This document shows, piece after piece, positions 50,305-59,707 of a DNA stretch of 64,000 nt. The notes below the pieces were generated by a model, which was not told the DNA's origin, made no database searches, and worked only from the letters and a program-made list of their open reading frames with translations. Position numbers and translations under genes: made by a program. This DNA is from an uncultured Anaerolineae bacterium (GTDB taxonomy: Bacteria; Chloroflexota; Anaerolineae; Aggregatilineales; Phototrophicaceae). How positions within the stretch are numbered: the first letter of the stretch is position 1; each line of letters begins with the position of its first letter. The stretch is from assembly GCA_938022205.1 (NCBI GenBank), contig CALIEB010000024.1, forward strand, positions 124,001 to 188,000, in the 5' to 3' direction.

Positions 50305-51333
50305 ATGCCAAGATGTCGCGCTTTGCGCTTGCTGCCCGTGTTGATTGCCGCGCTGCTGCTGCCGATAACGCTGGCGCAGACCATTCACAACACCCCCATT
50401 CCCGTGACCCCCGGCGCGCCGCTCTATCCGCTTACGCCTACCTACGCCCCCAATCAGTGTGTCACGCCGCTGGCGTTAAAAGTTGGCGAAGCCATCTACA
50501 TTAAGTCGGGGGTGAACCTGCGCAACCTGCCCAGCTTGAGCGGCGGCATCGTCTGGAACACCGTCTACGACAACCGCGACGAGCGCGGGCGTGTACGCGA
50601 GCAGCCCGTGAACATCGCCGCAACGGTCTTAGAGGGCCCCGTCTGTGCCGACGGCTACAACTGGTGGCGCGTGGGCGGGTTGGACGCGCCGGGTTGGGTG
50701 GCGGAGGGTCGCCCTGAAAGTGGCTACTTGCTCATCGCGCCGCGCTTGGCAAGCGTAGCAGGCTGCACGCCGCTGTATCCGCTGGCGGCAGGCATGACCG
50801 CCGAGCTGCGCGCCAATGCCCGCGTGCGCGAGACCGCCGACCCGCAAAGCCGCGTGAAGACCGTCGCGCCCTTCGGGTCAACCGTCGAAATTGTCGAGGG
50901 CGGGCAGTGCGTCAACGGCTATCGCTGGTGGCGCGTGCGCGTCACGGTCGTCAACTTCCTCTATGATGGGTGGATGGCGGAAGGGGAGGCGGGCGATTAC
51001 TACCTTGTGCCGTCGAATTTGCCCAACGCCGCCGACGGCACGCTGTGCGGCACGCCGCTGCCGCTGGCGGAAGGCACGCGCGTCTACGTTAACGACAAGA
51101 CCAACACGCCGCACGCGCTGCGCGTCGCGCCCGACCGAAACGCCGAGCGCATCGCCACGCTGGTCAACGGCGTGCCGATGATTGTTGAGGCGGGTCCGGT
51201 CTGCAGCGGCAACCTGAACTGGTGGCGCGTGCGCGTGCTGGCTAGCACGCCGGTCGTGGGTTGGATGGCGGAAGGCTCGCGCGGCGTGGGCTATTGGATA
51301 AGTGTGCTAAACCCGTTTGAGTTTGCCCGCTAA
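50305..51333 (+). CDS. Secreted protein with three SH3b domains
   Basis: 342 residues with a signal peptide (cleavage near TLAQTIHN). Three related domains of about 95 residues share the pattern LRxxP/RxxA..., then G.NWWRV or G.RWWRV, then GWVAEG or GWMAEG; each also has a conserved Cys before the motif (PVCADGYNWWRV, GQCVNGYRWWRV, PVCSGNLNWWRV). Bacterial SH3 domains bind peptidoglycan or glycans. No enzyme domain is present. A TACAAT -10-like box lies at 50273-50278, just after the coxA terminator. It is convergent with the DUF3352-like gene. Confidence 0.8.
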   Translation: MPRCRALRLLPVLIAALLLPITLAQTIHNTPIPVTPGAPLYPLTPTYAPNQCVTPLALKVGEAIYIKSGVNLRNLPSLSGGIVWNTVYDNRDERGRVREQPVNIAATVLEGPVCADGYNWWRVGGLDAPGWVAEGRPESGYLLIAPRLASVAGCTPLYPLAAGMTAELRANARVRETADPQSRVKTVAPFGSTVEIVEGGQCVNGYRWWRVRVTVVNFLYDGWMAEGEAGDYYLVPSNLPNAADGTLCGTPLPLAEGTRVYVNDKTNTPHALRVAPDRNAERIATLVNGVPMIVEAGPVCSGNLNWWRVRVLASTPVVGWMAEGSRGVGYWISVLNPFEFAR

Positions 51334-51361
51334 AAAGGGGCGAGCCTACGCGCCCGCCCCC
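51332..51361 (-). terminator. Terminator of the DUF3352-like gene
   Basis: Read on the minus strand: GGGGCG, a GC-rich loop, CGCCCC, then TTTTT. The T-run overlaps the stop codon of the convergent SH3b gene. A fair rho-independent terminator. Confidence 0.6.
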
Positions 51362-51373
51362 TGTGAACATGAG

Positions 51374-53137
51374 TTATTTCAGCGTAATCGTCAGGCGCAC
51401 GCGCACCACACTACCTTCGATCGAGCTGCTCACCGTCGAATGGGCGATGAGGTTGCTGACTGTCTTGACGATGGTCTCAAACTGACCGAACAGGCGCGCG
51501 TTGCGTGCGCTGGTGTCGGGCATAGCTTCGGGTGTCGCATTGGGGTTCATCAGAGCGCGGTTGATGTTCTCCGTGAAGTCGTCAACAATCGGCTCAAGCA
51601 CACCAACGACAGAAATGGCGGCTAGTGTCGCCGCGCCGCCATCGTCAAAGTACAGCACTTGGTTGCTGTTGGGCAGAATGACCGTTTGTGCGTCAGCGTA
51701 CTCGGCAGTGCCTGCCAGCACGTCGCCAGCAAACAAGCGTTCAAAGGCGTTGAACGTGCCGAAGAACACGAAGCCGTTGCCCAAGCCGATGTAGAGCGGC
51801 ACGTCAAGCGTTGTAATGCCGCTCGCGTCTACCTTGATGGTGATAAGCGTTCCGGCCTGCACGTCCTCAAACGTCACGTTGGTGGTGTTGGCAGCAGAGC
51901 GTTTGAGTGCTTCGACCAGCTTCATGCTCGCTTGGGAAGCGTTGCTGATGTCGCTGGGGCGCACCACCAAGCCTAGTTCGAGCGGGAACTTGGCAAAGGC
52001 AAGCTCACCCGTGCGCAGCACGTTGAGCAGCGCGTCGATGTCCAGCGTGGTAAACAGCACCGTGTCGCCGTCGAACAAGGGCAGCACTTCCGTGTCAAAA
52101 TCCAGATTAAGCAGGCGCGAGAACTGGCGCACAACCGACATCGGGTCAGTTTGCCCAAACTCCGCCGACAGCTCGCTGAGCTGCTTGAGCGTTTCGCTCA
52201 CCACTTGGGAGACGTTGCTCATGGCCACCACAAACGCCGTGTTCGACGGGATAAGGCGGGTATATTCCGCGCTCAAGGGCTTCAGCTCGTACGGCGCGGT
52301 AAGGCCATCGCCGACAATATCCATCGCCAGCGTGCGCCCGTCGACGATGGTGAAGCCAATCGCTATGCCAGTGACGTTTTCCAGCAGGTCGAGAGGCTGC
52401 TGAATGCTGTCCATCATCGGCATTTGCTGGTTGAGCAGGTTAAGCACGTTGCGGTAGAAACCACCGCTAAAGTTCAGCAAAATGTTGTAGCTGGGTGCGG
52501 GCAGCGCGGCGATGGTCGCCTTGAAGTTCGCGTCCTCCGCCAGCGTATTGCGCGGCATCTCTAAGAGGCTGCTGCTGGTCACAATCGCCATCACGTCGTC
52601 GCGGAAGCCAACGAGAACGCTGCCGTCGGGGCTGGTGTAGACGGTGTAGCCGCTAATCTCACGCGCCGCGCCCAACATACTGCCCGCTTCATTCTTGAAA
52701 ATCGTTTCGGCGGTGGCACGGTCGCGCAACTGTACAAACAGGGCGATGTCCGGCGTGAGCGATCTTCTTCTGCCGCTTAGCACGGTGGCACCAACGATGT
52801 CACGCATGCCAATGGCAAGATAATTGCCAGCAATGTTGCTCAGCTTGGCGTAATTTTGGAACGGTGTACCAAGCAACACGCTGTCGATAACCGTGCGCAA
52901 GCTCAATTCAGGCGGCAGCCCCAGCTCGGCAGGCAGGTTGCTCAACACACGGTTGACCACGCCGTTGAGGTCGCTGACGTAGCCATCGTCGATGCGGATG
53001 CTGAAGAAAAACTCGGTGTCTGCGCCGAAATAGCGCGCCATATCTTGCACGCCGCTGCCGCTCAACGCCGCCGAAAGTGGCGCGACCACGCCCAAAAGCA
53101 GCATGCTAACCATCATGCATAGCCAACGTTTTATCAT
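51374..53137 (-). CDS. DUF3352-like secreted protein
   Basis: 587 residues with a signal peptide (MIKRWLCMMVSMLLLGVVAPLSAALS). The mature N-terminus, MARYFGADTEFFFSIRIDDG, and the repeated pattern of FLVQLRDRATAETIFKNE-type helices, GYTVYTSPDGSVLVGFRDDVMAI strands and IPSNTAFVVAMSNVS fit DUF3352, a family known from Cyanobacteria and Chloroflexota with no known function. Two halves of similar length suggest an internal duplication. The start at MIKRW has AAAGGAC before it; the longer frame has none. It precedes the SGNH hydrolase gene on the opposite side of an 79-base gap and is likely a separate unit. Confidence 0.7.
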   Translation of the reverse strand: MIKRWLCMMVSMLLLGVVAPLSAALSGSGVQDMARYFGADTEFFFSIRIDDGYVSDLNGVVNRVLSNLPAELGLPPELSLRTVIDSVLLGTPFQNYAKLSNIAGNYLAIGMRDIVGATVLSGRRRSLTPDIALFVQLRDRATAETIFKNEAGSMLGAAREISGYTVYTSPDGSVLVGFRDDVMAIVTSSSLLEMPRNTLAEDANFKATIAALPAPSYNILLNFSGGFYRNVLNLLNQQMPMMDSIQQPLDLLENVTGIAIGFTIVDGRTLAMDIVGDGLTAPYELKPLSAEYTRLIPSNTAFVVAMSNVSQVVSETLKQLSELSAEFGQTDPMSVVRQFSRLLNLDFDTEVLPLFDGDTVLFTTLDIDALLNVLRTGELAFAKFPLELGLVVRPSDISNASQASMKLVEALKRSAANTTNVTFEDVQAGTLITIKVDASGITTLDVPLYIGLGNGFVFFGTFNAFERLFAGDVLAGTAEYADAQTVILPNSNQVLYFDDGGAATLAAISVVGVLEPIVDDFTENINRALMNPNATPEAMPDTSARNARLFGQFETIVKTVSNLIAHSTVSSSIEGSVVRVRLTITLK

Positions 53138-53216
53138 GCGTTTGTCCTTTATCCTTAAGTATGAACTAAGCATCACCTACAAGCATAACACCAAAGCACG
53201 TTAAGTGCTGATTAAG

Positions 53217-54149
53217 TTAACGTCCTTTTGCCCGAAAAGTTCCCCAGCCGCCCGCCACGCTAGCGCACGCCTCGCCCAGCCAGCGCGTGAAGGCAGGCAG
53301 CAGCGCATCCGCCAGCGCGCGATTGCCCTCCGCGTTCAGGTGATAGTCGGCAAGGCTGATGCGATGTTCGTGTGGGTAGCGCACCGTAGCGACCGGGTAG
53401 CCCTCTGCCAACAGCGTGTTAGTCACTAGCTCATCGCTAAAGCTGATTAAGCGCATGCGCGGGTCGCGCATCAATGCCGCCACCTCGTCGAGAAAGCGCG
53501 CGACGCGCTTGTCGCTGCGGTCGAGCTGGGCGCGGTTGTCAGGCGCGGGCGGCGCGTAGTCTGTGCTGTCGCCGCGTCGAATGGCAAAGTTGGTGTAGCG
53601 CACCAAGAAGGGCAGCGTTTGCCCACCGCCGACAAAACGCTGTGTGCGCGGGTCAAGCGCGCCCTCCACGTCGTTGTTGACGACCACGTAGACGTAGAGG
53701 TCGGCGGTCGGCACGGCGCGATAGGTCAGCAGGGCGTTGGTGCTGTTGTAGCGCGGCACGCCGTAGTTCAAGAAGCGCATGTCCGGCAGTGCCGCCGCCA
53801 AACGGTTGACCCAGACCTCATCGTCGTTCACGCCGTAGCCGAACGCGACGCTGTCGCCCAGCACCACCACACGGCACGACGCGCCGCTCGACGTGGCAGG
53901 CGTGTGACGCGCGCCGTCGCGCAGCGTCGCAGACCAATGGCTAAACGTGTGCGTGCCATCGGGGATGACATAGCCGCGCGCGCTGTCGTAAGTGAACAGC
54001 TCGTTGGCAAGCACCGCCAAATCCTCAAAGTAGCGCATGCCCCAAGGGTCAAAGGCACGCAGCAAGCTCTCAAGCGCACCGAACATGCCACCGACTATCA
54101 GCAGCGCGCCGCCCAAGTTAAGCAGGTGCTTGCGCAAGGCGGGCGGCAT
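53217..54149 (-). CDS. Membrane-anchored SGNH/GDSL-type hydrolase
   Basis: 310 residues with one N-terminal membrane helix (LNLGGALLIVGGMFGALESLL). Block I is VVVLGDSVAFGYGV (nucleophile Ser), block II FLNYGVPRYNST (Gly), block III VVVNNDVEG (Asn), and block V DYHLNAEGN (Asp..His), so the full SGNH set is present. Such enzymes remove acetyl or acyl groups from glycans or lipids outside the cell; the exact target is unknown. The ATG overlaps the stop of the HEAT-protein gene by one base, which points to coupling. Confidence 0.82.
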   Translation of the reverse strand: MPPALRKHLLNLGGALLIVGGMFGALESLLRAFDPWGMRYFEDLAVLANELFTYDSARGYVIPDGTHTFSHWSATLRDGARHTPATSSGASCRVVVLGDSVAFGYGVNDDEVWVNRLAAALPDMRFLNYGVPRYNSTNALLTYRAVPTADLYVYVVVNNDVEGALDPRTQRFVGGGQTLPFLVRYTNFAIRRGDSTDYAPPAPDNRAQLDRSDKRVARFLDEVAALMRDPRMRLISFSDELVTNTLLAEGYPVATVRYPHEHRISLADYHLNAEGNRALADALLPAFTRWLGEACASVAGGWGTFRAKGR

Positions 54150-55576
54150 CAGCGCAGTGACCTTTCGACCGTTTCAAGTGCCGTGAGTGCGTCCTTGTAA
54201 GCCTGCTGGGCGGCTTGCGCCGCGCCGAGCTGGGCACTCGCGCTGGCTGCCAACGTGTTAGCACTACAGGCGGCGGCAAAGGCTGCCCACGTGCGCCGCG
54301 TGACGCTCAACGCTAAGTTGATGTTATCCACCGCTTGCTGCAGCTCGGCGGGCGCAATCGCTGCGATGTCGCTGGGTAGCACGTAGTCGCCGTCCACATC
54401 GGGGGGCGGCAGCTGCAAGCAGCCGGCGGTTCTGCCGTCGTTGACCACTTCCTGCCAGAACGTCAGCACGAGCGTGTGCGTGCCGCGCAAGCCGCTCATG
54501 CGGTTGGCGATGTCGCGCAGTGCCAGCACATGCACGCGAATGGCGGCGGCATCGGGCGTGGCGGTCGGCGTGACGGTGGCGGTCGGCGTGGGCGTGTTGG
54601 TCGAGACCACGAACGGCGTAGCGGTCGGCGGCAGCGACAGCCCTAGCCGGCTGAGGACGCTGCCAACGTTCACCAGCGTGCGCTGTACCTCGACGATTTG
54701 CGCGCCGTAGGTCAGCGCGTCTTGGCGACTGATGGGAATTTGCGCGCGGCACGAGCGCAGGAAGACCTCGATAATCGGCGCGATTTTCTCTTGCGCGGCG
54801 TTGTAATCGACGATGGCAGGCGCGAGCGTATCGTACTGCGGATAGTTTTGCGTTAACGCCGTCGACGCGACGAAAGACGGCATGTTGTTCCATTCGACAG
54901 CACAATCTTGCGGCTGGTCGCGGGTGATGAGCAGCATTTGCGCTTGTAAGGCGCGCGCGTCATTGTCCAAGCCGACGTACTGCACGCGGAAACGCTCCAG
55001 TGCCGCCAGCGGGTCGGCGATTTCGGTGGGCGTGACCACCGCTGCCGTCAGCGTCAGCTCGTCCGCCAGCGACAAAATTTTCGGCGGCTCGTTGGCGGGC
55101 AAGACCAGCCCCACACCCAACAGCAGCACGCCCAACAGCAGCACGCCCACGCTCAAGCGCGTGACGGTCTGTGGGCGCGGATTGAGGCGTTTGCCCATCT
55201 TGCCGTGCAGCACGATGTCTTGCACAATCTCAAAGCCCATCTTCTGGACATCTTCGTCGGGGTCTTCAAACAGCGCACCCAACGCTTTCAGCCGCCCTAA
55301 CGCCTCAGCAGCGGCGGCGCGCACCTGCTTGTCGGGGTCGCTCTCAAACGCCTTGACCAATGCGGGAATGGCGGTTGGCTCACCCGCGCCGCCCAACCAG
55401 ACCGCCGCCGCCGTGCGCCGCTTGGCATCAAACTTCTTGATTCCTTCAAGCGTGGCGATTGCTTTTTTGACGCGCTTCTGGAAAACTTGGGTGCGCTTGT
55501 TGATTTCTGCTTCCGACAGCTGTTTGTCGTCCTCTTGATACCCTGAGACAATAGGGTCTAGCTCTTCATTGGTCAT
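54149..55576 (-). CDS. HEAT-repeat membrane protein with Thr/Pro linker
   Basis: 475 residues. A charged coiled start (AEINKRTQVFQKRVKKAIATLE) leads into two HEAT-type repeats (RRTAAAVWLGGAGEPTAIPALVKAF and VRAAAAEALGRLKAL) on the inside, then a Leu/Gly-rich membrane helix (VGVLLLGVLLLGVGLVLPA), then an outer part of about 300 residues that is mostly helical with a Thr/Pro linker (STNTPTPTATVTPTATPDAA). Related in its repeats to the small HEAT protein at 22391-22861. Function unknown; operon with the SGNH hydrolase. It is divergent from the hydrolase gene at 55779 across 202 bases. Confidence 0.68.
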   Translation of the reverse strand: MTNEELDPIVSGYQEDDKQLSEAEINKRTQVFQKRVKKAIATLEGIKKFDAKRRTAAAVWLGGAGEPTAIPALVKAFESDPDKQVRAAAAEALGRLKALGALFEDPDEDVQKMGFEIVQDIVLHGKMGKRLNPRPQTVTRLSVGVLLLGVLLLGVGLVLPANEPPKILSLADELTLTAAVVTPTEIADPLAALERFRVQYVGLDNDARALQAQMLLITRDQPQDCAVEWNNMPSFVASTALTQNYPQYDTLAPAIVDYNAAQEKIAPIIEVFLRSCRAQIPISRQDALTYGAQIVEVQRTLVNVGSVLSRLGLSLPPTATPFVVSTNTPTPTATVTPTATPDAAAIRVHVLALRDIANRMSGLRGTHTLVLTFWQEVVNDGRTAGCLQLPPPDVDGDYVLPSDIAAIAPAELQQAVDNINLALSVTRRTWAAFAAACSANTLAASASAQLGAAQAAQQAYKDALTALETVERSLR

Positions 55577-55778
55577 GCCTGCTCCTCACGTGTGGCGCAC
55601 TACCCTAATGCCTTAATGATAGGCGATTATCGCCATCTTGGCAAAGCCTGAGCGACACGGGCAATCGCGTTCTATCCTGCGCAATTTAGTTAGGTTGTGT
55701 GCTTAAAACCGTGCTAGAATGGGCGTATGCTTTTGCGCTGCACAATTTAGGCTTATTCAGAAGACAAGAGGAGCGGTC

Positions 55779-58292
55779 ATGGCGAAGTTTGGTGTGGTAC
55801 AACCCCAGAACATCACGCTTACCAGCGGCACAAGTTCGTTTACGACTATTGTTGGCATGCTCAAACAGGGTGACCGCGTAGAGATTTTGAGCGAGAGCGA
55901 CGACTGGCTGTTTGTGCGCCATGTCGGCAACAACACACAAGGCTATTCACCGCGCAGCAACTTCAAGATAATTGATGAAACGCCTGCGGAAGCGGCACCA
56001 TCCCCCGCGTTCACGCCCTACAACGTCGTGACCAGCTCGGCGGGCGTGCGTCTGCGGGCAGGCACAGGCGTGCAGTACCCTGTTATCACGACGCTGCCAC
56101 AGGGCAGAAAGCTCAAGGTCACAGGCGAGCACGGTGAATGGCTAGCAGTGGAATACAACGGACAAACCGCCTACATCAGCGCGCACCTCACCGCCCGCGA
56201 GGATACCTCCGCCATGCCCAGCGGCTACCTCATCGAGCAGCCCGACCTGCTGACGGCACGCCTAGAACCCAACCGCCTGATTCCTTATGATGGACTGATT
56301 CAGGGCAAGCGTCCCTACGCCGCTGCTCGCGTCTGGAACACCTACGGCGGCTTGTTAGAGCTGCTGGCGGGGCGGTTGAAAATCCCTGTCGCCACGATGG
56401 TGGCGGTCATCGCCACCGAAAGCAGCGGCAAGGCGTTCGGCGAGGACAACCGCGTCATCATCCGCTTCGAAGTGCATGTGTTCTACAAATATTGGGGCGC
56501 AGCCAATCAAGTCCTCTTTGACAAGTATTTCACGTTTGAGAGTTGGCGCAACCACAAGTTTCGTCGCAACGAAAACGCCGAATGGGTGGCGGTGCATACC
56601 TCGCAAGCGCGCGAGCATGAGGTGCTAGAGTTTGCGCGCGCGCTGGACGACACCGCCGCGCTGAAGAGCATCAGCATGGGTGCGCCGCAGCTCATGGGCT
56701 TTAACTACAAGGCGTTGGGCTATGAGAGCGTGCAAGACATGTACGAGAACTTTGCCCGCAGCGCAAACGCGCAGATTTTGGGCATGTTCGACTTTGTCAA
56801 AGGCACAGCGACGACCTCGCGCGCCATTCGCGCCTTACAAACAGGCGATTACTTGACCTTTGCCAGCATTTACAACGGACCGGGCAACGCCGCCACTTAC
56901 GAGGCGATTATCCAAGACTACGTGAGCATCTTCGAGCAGCTTATTCCGACCGCCGTGACCGTGACGGTTGACCCCAGCGTACCGCTGCGTGGTCCCGCCG
57001 ACCTTGTTGCGCCGCCGCCCACGCCCGAAGACCTCGCCAGCATCGGCGCGCCCAGTGTCGCCGCTGTGATTCCGTCCACCAGCACAGTTGCCGTCAAGCC
57101 CGCTGCCGCCGAAGTGGTCATCATGGCACGCGACAAGGTCAACGTGCGCGCCCAGCCCTCGCTCAGCGCGGCACTGCTGGGGGTTATCCAGCGCGGCGAG
57201 ATCGTTAAGCTGCGCGAGCCAGTTGAGCAAGCACTCGCCAAGATTGAGATGGGCGAACGCGGCGGCCAGTTCCTTGAGATTGCCTACAAAGGACAAAACG
57301 CCTTCATGGCAGCATGGTTTGGCGCGCCCGCCAAGCTGCTCACGCCTGAAAGCGTAATGGCGTACATCGACACGCTGCCTAGCTACACGCTGCCCGCTGA
57401 ATACGAGATGTTTTGGTCGCACCGCGAGAAGTTGGGGCTGCCCGACCCGTTCGACGTGCTGCCCGTGCAAATCCGCAGCGAAGCGGAACTCACGACCATG
57501 CAGGTGAACGGCTTCGGACCCAACACCTTCGCGATGTACTACGGCGCGCAGTGGTACAGCCGCATTGGCTACATGCACAACGGCTACGATTTTATCGTCA
57601 AGACCGGCACGCCGCTTTATGCCGTCAGCGATGGGGTCATTATCCGCAACTGGCGGTTCATGGCGAACGCTGACGAAAAGACGCTGGTCTTGTGGTGCTT
57701 CCTGCCGGAAAAGTACCGCGACAACAAGGGTCGGCGCATGCTCAGCAACGTGCTGGTGGCGTATGGTCACATGAGCAACAACACCCTGCGCAAGAACCAT
57801 GAGATGGTCAAAGCAGGCGACGTAATTGGCTTGTCCGGCACACCCGCCGGCATCAACTACAACGACCACTTGCACTACGAAGTGCATCTCTTGCAAGGTG
57901 ACGCGGACTTGCCGAACAAGACCGACGTGCGCTTGCTGGCAGAATACAAGCGACCGCAAAATCAAGGCAACCGCACGCCTTGGAACCCGCTGCTGTTTTA
58001 CACGCCCCGCGTGATTCATTACAGCCTCTATCAAGGCGAGAAAATTGGCTTTTCGGGCGGCAAGCTGCCCGAATACCCCAGCGAAGCCATGCTCAAGGCG
58101 CAAGATGCCGCGCATCTGCACCCGCTCACGCCGATGACGCTAGCGTACTACCGCTACGGCATCGCCAACGTTTGGAAGAAGCCCACGACAGGCAAGAAGT
58201 GGCAAGAGGGCGTGGTGGCATTGGACATGCTCGAAGCGCGCCTCAAGAAATTTGCCGCGTTTGAACCTTATGAAGCGAGTTTTTTAGGATAA
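55779..58292 (+). CDS. Multi-domain peptidoglycan hydrolase: SH3b, muramidase-like and M23 peptidase
   Basis: 837 residues. Two SH3b domains at the start (TSSFTTIVGMLKQGDRVEIL and GVRLRAGTGVQYPVITTLPQG), then a DUF3380-like N-acetylmuramidase domain with VATMVAVIATESSGKAFGED and IIRFEVHVFYKYWG (catalytic Glu candidates), a third SH3b (DKVNVRAQPSLSAALLG), and a C-terminal M23 peptidase with MHNGYDFIV (H...D), VAYGHMSNN and DHLHYEVH (HxH). So one protein cuts glycan and peptide. No signal peptide is visible at MAKFGVVQ. The start has AGAGGAG before it; the upstream ATG at 55719 would give a longer form, also without a clear signal. P450 gene 9 bases downstream. Confidence 0.82.
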   Translation: MAKFGVVQPQNITLTSGTSSFTTIVGMLKQGDRVEILSESDDWLFVRHVGNNTQGYSPRSNFKIIDETPAEAAPSPAFTPYNVVTSSAGVRLRAGTGVQYPVITTLPQGRKLKVTGEHGEWLAVEYNGQTAYISAHLTAREDTSAMPSGYLIEQPDLLTARLEPNRLIPYDGLIQGKRPYAAARVWNTYGGLLELLAGRLKIPVATMVAVIATESSGKAFGEDNRVIIRFEVHVFYKYWGAANQVLFDKYFTFESWRNHKFRRNENAEWVAVHTSQAREHEVLEFARALDDTAALKSISMGAPQLMGFNYKALGYESVQDMYENFARSANAQILGMFDFVKGTATTSRAIRALQTGDYLTFASIYNGPGNAATYEAIIQDYVSIFEQLIPTAVTVTVDPSVPLRGPADLVAPPPTPEDLASIGAPSVAAVIPSTSTVAVKPAAAEVVIMARDKVNVRAQPSLSAALLGVIQRGEIVKLREPVEQALAKIEMGERGGQFLEIAYKGQNAFMAAWFGAPAKLLTPESVMAYIDTLPSYTLPAEYEMFWSHREKLGLPDPFDVLPVQIRSEAELTTMQVNGFGPNTFAMYYGAQWYSRIGYMHNGYDFIVKTGTPLYAVSDGVIIRNWRFMANADEKTLVLWCFLPEKYRDNKGRRMLSNVLVAYGHMSNNTLRKNHEMVKAGDVIGLSGTPAGINYNDHLHYEVHLLQGDADLPNKTDVRLLAEYKRPQNQGNRTPWNPLLFYTPRVIHYSLYQGEKIGFSGGKLPEYPSEAMLKAQDAAHLHPLTPMTLAYYRYGIANVWKKPTTGKKWQEGVVALDMLEARLKKFAAFEPYEASFLG

Positions 58293-58301
58293 GTAAGTCG
58301 T

Positions 58302-59627
58302 ATGACATCGTCTTCAGTATCACAGGCAAAGCCCAAGCTCCCGCCCGGCAGTTTGGGCTTGCCCTTCATTGGTGAACGCCCGCGCCTGCTCGACACGGCG
58401 CACATGCTCAAGGTCTATCAACAGTACGGCGGCTTGGTCAAGACGCGCGTCTTGGGGCGCAACGTCGCCATTTTCATGGGTCATGAAGCCAACCGTTTTT
58501 TGCTCGCCACAGGCATGCACTTCTTCTTGTGGCGCGACGGCTGGCCACCCACGTTCAAAGAGCTGTTGGGCGAATCGCTGTTCGTGCAGGACGGCGAAGA
58601 CCACCGCCAAAAGCGCAAGCTGCTCATGCCCGCTTTCCACCGCCAATCGCTGCGCAATTATCTCGGCACGATGGAAGCTATCGCCTGCCGCTACCTGCAG
58701 AAGTGGGAACAGCGCGGCGCGTTGGCGTGGCTCGATGAGTTCAAGCAGTTCACGTTTGAGATTGCTAGCACCCTGCTGGCGGGCAGCGCGCCGGGCGACG
58801 ACACTGAACGCCTCAGCCGTCTCTTCGTCGAGCTAACGCGCGGCTTTATCACGGTGCCCGTGCGCTGGAGCTGGACACCTTACGGGCGGGCATTGCGCGC
58901 CCGCGACGCGCTGCTAGCGTATATCGACCGCGCCATCGAAGCACGCCGCGCCAACCCGACCGAAGACGCGCTGTCGCTCTTGGTGCATACCCGCGACGAA
59001 GACGGCATCGCGCTCACCAACCGTGAGCTGCGCGCGCAAATGCTGCTCATGCTCTTCGCTGGGCATGAGACCAGCGCAAGCATGCTTACGTCGCTGGCGT
59101 TGTTCCTCAAGCAGCACCCCGACGTGCTGGCGAAGGCGCGCGCCGAACAGGACGCGCTGCGCTTGGGCGACACGCTGACGATGGACGACATCCGCGCCAT
59201 GACCTATCTCGACCAAGTGCTAAAAGAGACCGAGCGGCTGCATCCGCCCGTGCCAGCCGGCTTTCGCGGCGTGACCGAAACGTTCGAATACAACGGCTAC
59301 ACCGTGCCGAAGGGCTGGATAGCCCTGTACTTGATTAACGTGGCGCACCGCGACCCGGCGATTTACCGCGACCCGCTGCGCTTCGACCCCGACCGCTTTA
59401 GCCCCGCGCGCGACGAAAGCAGCGTGCCGTTCAGCTTGGTTGGCTTTGGCGGCGGCGCGCGCGTGTGCTTAGGCTACGCCTTCGCCCAGCTGGAGATGAA
59501 AGTGATGTTATCGTACCTGCTGCGCTACTACGATTGGGAGCTTGAACCCAAGCAGGACTTGCGCTTTATTTACTTGCCGACGCTGCTGCCACGCGGCGGG
59601 CTGCGCGTGCGCTTCTGGCGGCGATAG
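58302..59627 (+). CDS. Cytochrome P450
   Basis: 441-residue P450 monooxygenase. The I-helix AGHETSASML (Thr for oxygen activation), K-helix ETERLHPPV (ExxR), PERF-like FDPDRFSPAR and the heme loop FGGGARVCLGYAF (Cys ligand) are all intact. No membrane anchor at the N-terminus, so soluble. The pattern resembles the CYP120/CYP110-like bacterial group that oxidises fatty acids or isoprenoids; the substrate is unknown and no ferredoxin or reductase gene is near. It begins 9 bases after the hydrolase stop, so both are probably on one transcript, which is an odd pairing. Confidence 0.92.
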   Translation: MTSSSVSQAKPKLPPGSLGLPFIGERPRLLDTAHMLKVYQQYGGLVKTRVLGRNVAIFMGHEANRFLLATGMHFFLWRDGWPPTFKELLGESLFVQDGEDHRQKRKLLMPAFHRQSLRNYLGTMEAIACRYLQKWEQRGALAWLDEFKQFTFEIASTLLAGSAPGDDTERLSRLFVELTRGFITVPVRWSWTPYGRALRARDALLAYIDRAIEARRANPTEDALSLLVHTRDEDGIALTNRELRAQMLLMLFAGHETSASMLTSLALFLKQHPDVLAKARAEQDALRLGDTLTMDDIRAMTYLDQVLKETERLHPPVPAGFRGVTETFEYNGYTVPKGWIALYLINVAHRDPAIYRDPLRFDPDRFSPARDESSVPFSLVGFGGGARVCLGYAFAQLEMKVMLSYLLRYYDWELEPKQDLRFIYLPTLLPRGGLRVRFWRR

Positions 59628-59636
59628 CAACTCTTT

Positions 59637-59688
59637 AACCACAAAGCGAGGAGTTGGCAGGCAAGTCGAACTCCTCGCTTTGTTGGTT
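59637..59688. terminator. Large bidirectional hairpin terminator
   Basis: A 19-base left arm (59637-59655) pairs with the right arm (59669-59688) with one bulged T, across a 13-base loop. It lies between the convergent P450 (plus) and sdhB (minus) genes. The arms are AACCACAAAGCGAGGAGTT and its near-perfect complement. T-rich on the plus side (TTTGTTGGTT). Confidence 0.8.
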
Positions 59689-59707
59689 GTGATGTGCCAA
59701 GCAGCGT

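Noticed and set aside
56835..58121. 428-codon frame opposite the M23 hydrolase
   Set aside because: Shadow of the hydrolase gene; the plus strand has the SH3b and M23 motifs and a ribosome site.
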